Source: an uncultured Rubrivivax sp.
Lineage (GTDB): Bacteria > Pseudomonadota > Gammaproteobacteria > Burkholderiales > Burkholderiaceae_C
Reading direction: 5' to 3'
Length of the DNA stretch: 9,182 nucleotides
Assembly (NCBI GenBank): GCA_937975735.1
Contig: CALJUI010000222.1
Span: 1 to 9,182, forward strand
Positions 1-4,834 of the stretch are shown in pieces (position 1 is the first letter of the stretch; the number at the start of each line of letters is the position of its first letter). The notes beneath the pieces are model-generated. The model did no database searches. It saw only the letters and a program-made list of their open reading frames with translations, and was not told where the DNA came from. The position numbers were made by a program, and so were the translations under genes.

Positions 1-398
1 AGGCCGAGCTCGTCTTCGGCCAGCTCCAGGCCGGCGTGCGGCGCAACTACTCGAGCCCGTCGATCCACGCCGCCGGCATCGTCAGCCGGGTGCTGACCGA
101 CCCGAAGCTGCGCAGCGCCTGGCAGGCCGACGTGGCGGCGATGCGCGAGCGCATCCTGGCGATGCGTCGGCGGCTGCACGACGTGATCGCGGCGCGCGTG
201 CCCGGGCGCGACTTCGGCTACTTCCTGACCCAGCGCGGCATGTTCAGCTACACCGGCCTCACGCCGGCGCAGGTGGACCGGCTGCGCGAGGAGTTCGGCG
301 TCTACCTGGTGCGCTCCGGCCGCATGTGCGTGGCCGGGCTGAACAGCGCCAACGTCGAGCGCACCGCGACGGCGATGGCGGCCGTGCTCTCAGGGTGA
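1..398 (+). CDS. Aspartate/aromatic amino-acid aminotransferase, C-terminal part (5' end outside window)
   Basis: The reading frame is open from base 3, giving 131 C-terminal residues of a class I/II PLP-dependent aminotransferase of the AspC/TyrB type, a family usually close to 400 residues. Seen directly: the stretch around RRNYSSP near the start of the fragment matches the IRANYSNPP segment of this family. The segments GMFSYTGL, LREEFGVYLV and SGRMCVAG match the C-terminal small domain, and the Arg in SGR corresponds to the conserved residue that binds the substrate alpha-carboxylate. The family moves an amino group between aspartate or aromatic amino acids and 2-oxoglutarate in the cytoplasm. 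The PLP-binding lysine lies upstream of the window and cannot be checked. AspC and TyrB cannot be told apart from this fragment, so no symbol is given. The gene converges on the LysR regulator. Confidence 0.93.
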   Translation, partial: AELVFGQLQAGVRRNYSSPSIHAAGIVSRVLTDPKLRSAWQADVAAMRERILAMRRRLHDVIAARVPGRDFGYFLTQRGMFSYTGLTPAQVDRLREEFGVYLVRSGRMCVAGLNSANVERTATAMAAVLSG

Positions 399-466
399 AC
401 CGGCTTCGCCGGGCGCCCTGACCCCCTCGGGGGGCGGGCCGGGCGCAGCCCGGCCCAATGGGGCTC
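399..466. terminator. GC-rich hairpin cluster between convergent genes, possible bidirectional terminator or REP-like element
   Basis: This 68-base gap between two convergent genes is full of inverted repeats. A 5-bp stem with a TTC loop lies at 400-412. A C5/G5 dyad with a 2-base centre lies at 422-433. The strongest is a perfect 9-bp stem with a 3-base loop (GCA) at 436-456. No clear U-run follows on either strand, so this is not a textbook intrinsic terminator. The position between two stop codons fits transcription termination in both directions. The clustered style also resembles the dispersed GC-hairpin repeats found between genes in Burkholderiales, but that needs a genome-wide count. 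Confidence 0.5.
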
Positions 467-1396
467 TCAGCTGAATTTCGCGCTGCGCTCGACCAGGCCG
501 CGGAGCCAGGCGTGCGCCGGCTCGCGCTCGCGGCGCGACAGCCACATCATCTCGACCGCCAGCGGCGCCAGGAAGACCGGCGCCGGCCGCGTCACCAGAC
601 GCTCGCGCCAGCCGACCGCCGACAGCAGCGACAGCGGCAGCACCGTGATCAGGTCGGAGTGCGCCAGCACGCGGCCCGCGGTCTGGTACTGATTCACCGT
701 CAGAACGACCCGCCGCGTGCGGCCGAAGCCGGCCAACACCTCGTCGACGGTGCCATGGCTGCGCCCGGCCAGGCTCAGCAGCAGGTGATGGGCCTCGCAG
801 AAGCGGTCCAGCGTGACCTCCTCCGTGGCGAGCGGGTGCCCCTCGCGCATCACGCAGACGAAACCCGACTGGTGCAGGATCTGATGGCGCAGTGCCGGCC
901 GTTCGTCGCTGCCGTCGATCAGGCTCATCACGCCGGGGAAGTGGCCGACCGCGATGTCGGTGGCGCCGTCGAGCAGGATCTGGCGCGGATCGCGGGTGAC
1001 GAGCGGCATGAAGCGCAGGTTGGACACCACCGCCTTCTCCTCGAGCTCGGCGACCATCGCCGGCGCGAGCACGGCCGCCACCGCGTCGGGCATCGTCAAC
1101 CGGAACTCCTGGCGGTCGCGCTGCGGGTCGAAGCGGCTGGGCGCCAGCGCCTGCTCGAGTTCGTCGAGCGCGTCGCGCACCTGCGGCCACAGCGCGCTCG
1201 CCCGGGCGGTGGGCTTCATGCCCTGCGCGGTGCGGACGAAAAGCGCCTCGCCGATCGACTCGTGCAGGCGCTTGAGCGCGTGGCTGGCCGCCGGCTGGGT
1301 GATCGACAGCACCTCCGCCGTTCGCGTCAGGCTGCCCTCGGCCATCAGGGTGTCGAACACGCGCAACAGGTTCAGGTCGAGGGTCCGGAAGTTCAA
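467..1396 (-). CDS. LysR-type transcriptional regulator
   Basis: This is a 309-residue protein of the usual LysR-type length. The N-terminus (LDLNLLRVFDTLMAEGSLTRTAE, shown by its parts LDLNLL and GSLTRTAE) carries the winged helix-turn-helix at about residues 6-65, including the typical ITQPAASHALKRL recognition helix. Residues about 94-300 form the periplasmic-binding-protein-like effector domain. The overall style is nearer the NodD/NahR/DntR group than the LysG/ArgP group that normally controls lysine/arginine exporters. The start is TTG at 1396-1394: an in-frame TAG lies four codons upstream, there is no ATG between, and the next in-frame ATG would cut into the helix-turn-helix. No clear Shine-Dalgarno sequence precedes it. 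It is divergent from the small-protein/exporter operon and probably controls that operon and itself. The effector is unknown. Confidence 0.93.
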   Translation of the reverse strand: MNFRTLDLNLLRVFDTLMAEGSLTRTAEVLSITQPAASHALKRLHESIGEALFVRTAQGMKPTARASALWPQVRDALDELEQALAPSRFDPQRDRQEFRLTMPDAVAAVLAPAMVAELEEKAVVSNLRFMPLVTRDPRQILLDGATDIAVGHFPGVMSLIDGSDERPALRHQILHQSGFVCVMREGHPLATEEVTLDRFCEAHHLLLSLAGRSHGTVDEVLAGFGRTRRVVLTVNQYQTAGRVLAHSDLITVLPLSLLSAVGWRERLVTRPAPVFLAPLAVEMMWLSRREREPAHAWLRGLVERSAKFS

Positions 1397-1412
1397 GACG
1401 CGCGACTAATAC

Positions 1413-1427
1413 ATAAACTTGCTTTAT
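1413..1427. promoter_or_regulatory. Candidate LysR-type binding dyad (T-N11-A) next to the regulator start
   Basis: ATAAA-CTTGC-TTTAT is a perfect 5-bp inverted repeat with a 5-base centre. It contains T1414-N11-A1426, the core pattern of LysR-family sites. It lies 17 bases upstream of the lysR-type start codon and also contains a TATAAA (minus strand, 1428-1423) that could serve as the -10 of the regulator gene. Overlap of an operator with the -10 would suit negative autoregulation, which is common in this family. This is inferred from pattern only. Confidence 0.4.
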
Positions 1428-1434
1428 ATCTTAC

Positions 1435-1485
1435 ATGACCAACATTCATTTGGTTTAGTCCGGGAAACCACTAATCTCTGGTCAT
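1435..1485. promoter_or_regulatory. Nested inverted repeats with candidate promoter for the small-protein/exporter operon
   Basis: Three perfect dyads share the core ACCA/TGGT. They are ATGACCA (1435-1441) with TGGTCAT (1479-1485), ACCAA (1438-1442) with TTGGT (1450-1454), and TGGTTT (1451-1456) with AAACCA (1465-1470). A plus-strand promoter can be read through them: TTGGTT (1450-1455), a 16-base spacer, then TAATCT (1472-1477), which predicts transcription starting near 1484. The region is clearly more AT-rich than its surroundings. The layout suits a multimeric regulator, most simply the divergent LysR-type protein, acting on the downstream operon. The promoter hexamers are weak matches. 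Confidence 0.4.
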
Positions 1486-1486
1486 C

Positions 1487-1528
1487 GCTCGAGAGAGCAT
1501 TGAGAGCGCGCCTAGGCGCGAAAGGAAG
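1487..1528 (+). promoter_or_regulatory. Leader with small hairpin, 14-bp palindrome and ribosome binding site
   Basis: Before the first small gene lies GCTC-GAGA-GAGC (1487-1498), a short 4-bp stem. It is followed by a perfect 14-bp palindrome centred on CCTAGG (1507-1520), which abuts the purine-rich Shine-Dalgarno AAAGGAAG (1521-1528). That Shine-Dalgarno is 6 bases before the ATG at 1535 and strongly supports that start. As RNA, the palindrome can fold as a 5-bp GC stem with a CUAG loop directly next to the ribosome binding site; as DNA, it could bind a dimeric protein. Which of these applies, if either, is not visible. Confidence 0.45.
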
Positions 1529-1534
1529 TCCACG

Positions 1535-1747
1535 ATGACCACCACCGTCCTGAACCAGCCCCGCATGCCGATGGCCACGCCCGTGGCCGCGCCGCTGCTG
1601 AAGCGGATCTGGACCGGTCTGATGACCGCCGGCGCCCGTCGGGCCGCCGCCGAACTGCGCCGCCAGGCCGCGATGCGCCTCGCCGCGTCGCCGGAAGTCG
1701 CCGCGCAGATGCGCCGCGCAGCCGCGACGATCGAAGCCGGCCTGTGA
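1535..1747 (+). CDS. Small Arg/Ala-rich protein of unknown function (70 aa)
   Basis: I do not recognise this 70-residue protein. It starts at an ATG with a good ribosome binding site (AAAGGAAG) and has no signal peptide or clear membrane segment. Residues 1-22 are Pro/Thr/Val-rich and probably flexible. Residues about 24-70 are rich in Ala and Arg and should form amphipathic helices (RRAAAELRRQAA, then ASPEVAAQMRRAAATIEA). The protein is very basic, which would suit binding nucleic acid or an acidic surface, but there is no known motif. Its last 27 residues resemble the C-terminus of the next small protein (Arg-Ala helix, AS-P turn, second Ala-rich helix), so the two may be diverged paralogues. 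It is the first gene of a likely operon, 19 bases before the next one. Confidence 0.7.
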   Translation: MTTTVLNQPRMPMATPVAAPLLKRIWTGLMTAGARRAAAELRRQAAMRLAASPEVAAQMRRAAATIEAGL

Positions 1748-1766
1748 TCGCGGGAGCATCGACGCC

Positions 1767-2024
1767 ATGAACTCCCGCACCTGGTCGACCTGGCCTGCCG
1801 TGCCGGGTCAGCGCCGCAACGTCGTGGCGTTGACCGCCGACCTGCTGGTCCGGGTGGCGCGGCACTTCAGGGCGCGGCGCCCGAGCGACGAGGCGATCCG
1901 GGCGCGCGACGCGGCACATGTGCGCGAGATGGCGCGCCGGCATCAGGCCAGCGAGCCCGGCTTCGCGAGCGACCTGTACGCCGCCGCCGACCGCCATCTG
2001 GCGGCCGCCGACGCCCGCCGCTGA
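1767..2024 (+). CDS. Small Arg/Ala-rich protein of unknown function (85 aa)
   Basis: This 85-residue protein is not assignable to a family from sequence alone. The ATG at 1767 is preceded by GGGAG about ten bases upstream. The middle (LTADLLVRVARHFRARRPSD) is a basic amphipathic helix. The C-terminus has the pattern A-HVREMARRHQASEPGFASDLYAAADRH, shown by its parts VREMARRHQASEPGF and SDLYAAADRHL. This looks like the short helical proteins of unknown function common in Burkholderiales. No signal peptide or membrane helix is evident. It lies between the 70-aa gene (19-base gap) and the exporter (22-base gap) with no room for a separate promoter, so the three are probably co-transcribed. A cytoplasmic regulatory or stress-related role is possible but is a guess. 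Confidence 0.7.
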   Translation: MNSRTWSTWPAVPGQRRNVVALTADLLVRVARHFRARRPSDEAIRARDAAHVREMARRHQASEPGFASDLYAAADRHLAAADARR

Positions 2025-2046
2025 TACCCGTCGACAATGCGCGCCG

Positions 2047-2670
2047 ATGAGCGGCGCGCACGAGATCCTGCAGGTGGCGATGATCGGCTTCGCGCTCGGC
2101 GCGACGCTGATCATCGCCATCGGCGCGCAGAACGCCTTCGTGCTGCGCCAGGGACTCAAGCGCGAGCACGTCGGCCTCGTCGTGCTGTTCTGCGCCGGCG
2201 CCGACGCCGCGCTGATGGCCGGCGGCGTCTTCGGCCTCGGCCGCCTGCTCGAGGCCGCCGCCTGGCTCGCGCCTGCGCTGACGATCGGTGGCGCCCTCTT
2301 CCTGGCCGGCTACGGCATCCGCGCGCTGTGGCGTGCCTGGCGGCCCGACGTGCTGGCGGTGCGCGCCGGCGCGCCGATGCGGCGGCGCGACGCGCTCGCC
2401 CAGTGCGCCGCCTTCACCTTGCTCAATCCGCACGTCTACCTCGACACGGTCGTGCTGGTCGGCGCGGTCGGCACGGCGCAGCCGGTGCCGCTGCGCGGCT
2501 GGTTCCTGCTCGGCGCGGCGGCCGCCAGCGCCACCTGGTTCAGCGCACTGGGCTACGGCGCCCGCCTGCTCGCGCCGTGGTTCGCCCGCCCGGCCGCGTG
2601 GCGCTGGCTGGACGCCGGCATCGGCGCGACGATGCTGGTGCTGGCGGCGCTGCTGCTGAGCCAGCTCTAG
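2047..2670 (+). CDS. lysE: LysE/ArgO-family amino-acid exporter
   Basis: This is a 207-residue inner-membrane protein, close to the 211 residues of E. coli ArgO. Diagnostic motifs are GAQNAFVLRQGL (residues 26-37) and TLLNPHVYLDT (124-134), both hallmarks of the LysE/ArgO exporters, which expel basic amino acids such as lysine and arginine. Five to six hydrophobic segments are visible, at about 9-31, 43-67, 72-95, 120-143, 150-176 and 186-206. The ATG at 2047 is chosen because it places the family N-terminus correctly; an upstream in-frame ATG at 1918 would only add a segment overlapping the previous gene. No strong Shine-Dalgarno is seen, so coupling to the upstream small gene, 22 bases away, is plausible. 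The exact substrate (Lys, Arg or another) cannot be read from the sequence. Its stop shares the tetranucleotide CTAG with the stop of the convergent SDR gene. Confidence 0.92.
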   Translation: MSGAHEILQVAMIGFALGATLIIAIGAQNAFVLRQGLKREHVGLVVLFCAGADAALMAGGVFGLGRLLEAAAWLAPALTIGGALFLAGYGIRALWRAWRPDVLAVRAGAPMRRRDALAQCAAFTLLNPHVYLDTVVLVGAVGTAQPVPLRGWFLLGAAAASATWFSALGYGARLLAPWFARPAAWRWLDAGIGATMLVLAALLLSQL

Positions 2671-3426
2671 ATGCAGCGCCCGCCGTCGACCTCCATGCAC
2701 ACGCCGGTGATCATCGAGGCCTCGTCGCTGCACAGGAAGCAGGCGGCGTGGCCCAGGTCCTCGGGCGTCGAGAAGCGGCCGAGCGGGATCGTCGACAGGA
2801 ACTTCGCCCTCATCTCGGGCGTGTCCTCGCCCATGAACGACTTCAGCAGCGGCGTCTCGCCGGCGACCGGGTTCAGCGCGTTGACGCGGATGCCGAAGGG
2901 CGCGAGTTCGACCGCGTTCGCCCGTGTCGCGGTGATCACCCAGCCCTTGCTGGCGTTGTACCAGGACAGGCGCGGCCGCGGGCTGACGCCGGCGGTGCTG
3001 GCGATGTTCAGCACGACGCCGGACTTGGCCGCCTTGAAGCGCGGCACGACCTCGCGCATCGCGAGGTAGATCGCCTTCATGTTGACCGCGACGATGCGGT
3101 CGAAGTCGGCCTCGCCGACTTCCTCCAGCGGCTGCGGCAGGTGCGTGACGCCCGCGTTGTTGACGAGGATGTCCAGGCGCCCGAAGTGCAGTTCGGCGGT
3201 CTCCATCATCAGGCGGACGTCCGCGGCATCGGTCACGTCCACCCGCACCGGCACGGCCGGCCTCGCCGGTGGAACCGGCGGCGACGGCGGCCAGGTCCAG
3301 GCCCGCGTCCAGGTTCAGGTCGGCGATCACGACCCGGGCGCCCTCGGCCGCGAATCGGCGCGCGATGCCAGCGCCGAATCCGCTGGCGCCGCCGGTGACA
3401 ATCGCCACCTTGTCCTTCAGTCTCAT
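2667..3426 (-). pseudogene. Short-chain dehydrogenase/reductase (SDR), interrupted by a one-base frameshift
   Basis: Two frames together make a typical classical SDR of about 252 residues. The first 57 residues (3426 down to 3256) carry the Rossmann cofactor motif TGGASGFG (11-18) and the ADLN beta-strand end. The rest is read one base over, from GTG at 3254. It has DVTD, NNAG (combined 89-92), Asn115, Ser143 in NIASTAG, and the catalytic Tyr156-x-x-x-Lys160 in WYNASKG, and it ends in EVDGGRCI. Removing one C of the CC pair at 3255-3256 (minus strand) rejoins the frames as EAG-VPVRVDVTD. The start at 3426 has a good ribosome binding site, AGGAG (3437-3433). The family reduces or oxidises alcohols/ketones with NAD(P)H in the cytoplasm; the substrate is unknown. 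The cause is either a real inactivating mutation or a sequencing error. The downstream half alone lacks the cofactor motif and could not work. Confidence 0.9.
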
Positions 3427-3569
3427 GCCTTGCTCCTGCCTGCTCCGCGGGCCGGCCCACCCCCCGCGACTCGGTGGCCCGGCCCGCTGGCGCGCGCGCT
3501 CGGGCCGCCACCAAGGGCCGATACCATAGTCTGGTGGAGTATGGCCCCTCGGGTGCGAACATCATCACC
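3427..3569. promoter_or_regulatory. Divergent intergenic region between the SDR gene and the PEP-CTERM/pga operon
   Basis: These 143 bases must hold the promoter of the four-gene operon to the right and of the SDR gene to the left. Visible structure includes a 9-bp inverted repeat, GCGGGCCGG (3447-3455) with CCGGCCCGC (3479-3487). There is also CCACCA (3508-3513) with TGGTGG (3532-3537), and CCATA (3524-3528) with TATGG (3540-3544). A possible -10 (TACCAT, 3522-3527) lies inside the second dyad, but I see no convincing -35, so an activator or alternative sigma factor may be needed. The assignment is by position and dyads only. Confidence 0.35.
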
Positions 3570-4430
3570 ATGCCTCGACCTTTCCGTTCATGCAGCCGAT
3601 CCGTCGTCGGCGCCCTCCTGGTCTGCGCTGCCGGCGCCGGCGGCATCGTCCATGCGGCGCCGACCGTGCTGGCGCCGCAGTTCGCCGGGGTCTTCGGCCC
3701 CGGCACCGGCGCGGCGGCCGACTTCCGCCAGGTCCCGGGCGACTGGCGCGGCAGCACGGTGCTGTGGGACGAATCAAGCGCCAGCTACGGCACGGGCGCC
3801 CCGATCGGATCGTTCTCCTGGGGCACCGGACTGTGGGGCCGCGCCGACTGGCAGACCTGGCAGGACCCGGCGCGCTCCGGCGACCTCGTCGGCGCCTGGA
3901 CGGGGCCGGTGTCGGACATCAACTTCGGCAACGCGGTCTACAACCGGCTGTGGTCCGCCGAATGGGGCCCGACCACCCTGGTGCCCTTGTTCGGCGCCGG
4001 CACGCCCGAGGGCGCGCAGGAGAACTGGATCGCGCGCTTCACCGGATACGTGCGGGTCAGCGACCCCGGCTGGTACGACCTCAGCGTGCTCAACGACGAC
4101 GGCTTCTTCTTCAGCCTGCTCGGCGCGGGCGGCGCCTCGGTCGAGATCGGCCGGGATTTCCTGAATCCCCGCGAGCGCAACGGCTTCGACGAGGGGCTTT
4201 GGCTGTCGACCGGCCTGTACGGCTTCGAGCTCGGCATGTGGAACCGGCTCGAGGCCGGCGTCGTCGATCTGCGCTGGCGGCGCAGCGGCGGTGACACGCC
4301 CTGGGAGTTGGTGCCGACCACGGCGCGGCTGCCGCCGAGCGCCGTGCCGGTGCCGGCCACGCTCGCGCTGGCCTTGCTGGGCCTGGGCCTGACCGCCGCC
4401 CTGCGCCGGTCGGCGCCCGCGACGGCGTGA
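3570..4430 (+). CDS. Secreted Trp-rich PA14-like protein with PEP-CTERM-type sorting tail
   Basis: This is a 286-residue exported protein. Residues 1-29 are a signal peptide (basic start, hydrophobic VVGALLVCAAGAGG, cleavage near HAA). Residues about 145-237 look like a PA14-type beta-sandwich: FTGYVRVSDPGWYDLSVLNDDGF with the NDDG at 175-178, then LSTGLYGFELGMWN and VVDLRW. The C-terminus is a PEP-CTERM-like signal, VPVPATL (259-265), a short membrane helix, then RR (279-280); the usual Glu is Val here. Such tails are recognised and cut by exosortases in bacteria that make exopolysaccharide. The protein has 15 Trp in 286 residues and no Cys after the signal peptide, which suits extracellular carbohydrate binding. 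The ATG at 3570 is chosen over an upstream GTG at 3474 because it begins the signal peptide. Its stop overlaps the start of the PgaD-like gene (GTGA), tying it to polymer synthesis. PA14 is called by eye, with moderate certainty. Confidence 0.85.
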   Translation: MPRPFRSCSRSVVGALLVCAAGAGGIVHAAPTVLAPQFAGVFGPGTGAAADFRQVPGDWRGSTVLWDESSASYGTGAPIGSFSWGTGLWGRADWQTWQDPARSGDLVGAWTGPVSDINFGNAVYNRLWSAEWGPTTLVPLFGAGTPEGAQENWIARFTGYVRVSDPGWYDLSVLNDDGFFFSLLGAGGASVEIGRDFLNPRERNGFDEGLWLSTGLYGFELGMWNRLEAGVVDLRWRRSGGDTPWELVPTTARLPPSAVPVPATLALALLGLGLTAALRRSAPATA

Positions 4431-4834
4431 GCCGGGCCCGGCCCGCCCGCCTCGCCCACCGCCTGCAGATCGCCGCGCACCTGTGCGCGGTGATCGTCGG
4501 CTGGGGGCTGTTCGCGTGGATGTGGTGGCTGGTGGCGCGCCAGTCGCGCCACGCCGACGACTTCTGGTGGCTGCTGATCGCGGCACTGGTCGTCGTCCCG
4601 GCGATCACGCTGGCCTGGGTCGCGCACAACAAGGGCCTGTACCGGCGCCTGGGCCCGCGCCGCACGCTGCGCGAGGTCGAGCCGGACTACGCGCGCGACT
4701 TCAACCGGCGGCAGGTCGTCGCCGACTGGACGGCGCTGGCGCCGGCGCGCTTCGTCCGGGTCGAGATCGTGGGGTCGGAGAAGCGTTTCCACGACGTCGG
4801 CTCGCTGGACGCGCTCGCGGGACCGCCGCGATGA
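4427..4834 (+). CDS. pgaD: PgaD-like membrane subunit of poly-N-acetylglucosamine synthase
   Basis: This 135-residue protein matches the size (E. coli PgaD has 137) and plan of PgaD. It has a short basic N-terminus, membrane helix 1 (about 15-37), a short loop, membrane helix 2 (about 46-66), then WVAHNKGLYRRLG, which resembles the ALYNKLRF segment of E. coli PgaD, and a cytoplasmic tail. In E. coli, PgaD pairs with PgaC in the inner membrane, and cyclic di-GMP bound by the pair switches polymer synthesis on. It starts with GTG at 4427, overlapping the previous stop by four bases, with no separate ribosome binding site. Its own stop overlaps the pgaC-type start (ATGA). Sequence similarity is low, as usual for PgaD, so the call leans on the adjacent synthase, size and topology. 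Confidence 0.8.
   Translation: MSRARPARLAHRLQIAAHLCAVIVGWGLFAWMWWLVARQSRHADDFWWLLIAALVVVPAITLAWVAHNKGLYRRLGPRRTLREVEPDYARDFNRRQVVADWTALAPARFVRVEIVGSEKRFHDVGSLDALAGPPR

Noticed and set aside
1918..2046. Upstream ATG for the LysE/ArgO-type exporter (43 extra residues)
   Set aside because: The extra residues are a polar Pro/Ala-rich shadow of the 85-aa gene. The family N-terminus starts at 2047.
1424..2159. Minus-strand open frames opposite the small-protein operon and intergenic region
   Set aside because: There are no recognisable motifs and the composition is shadow-like. The plus strand has ribosome binding sites and consistent short gaps.
1867..3250. A single 519-residue minus-strand protein starting at the SDR start
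   Set aside because: Only its first 57 residues look like SDR. After the frameshift the frame is Arg/Gly-rich nonsense running over the SDR remainder, the exporter and a small gene.
3255..3256. Programmed ribosomal frameshift in the SDR gene
   Set aside because: No slippery heptamer or stimulatory structure typical of programmed shifting is evident at the site, and SDR genes are not known to use it. A mutation or sequencing error is simpler.
3474..3569. GTG start 32 codons before the PEP-CTERM protein ATG
   Set aside because: It would bury the signal peptide behind a polar stretch. ATG 3570 gives a normal signal peptide.
3079..4164. Plus-strand open frame spanning the SDR gene and the start of the PEP-CTERM gene
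   Set aside because: It is a Ser/Arg/Pro-rich shadow crossing an obvious intergenic region.
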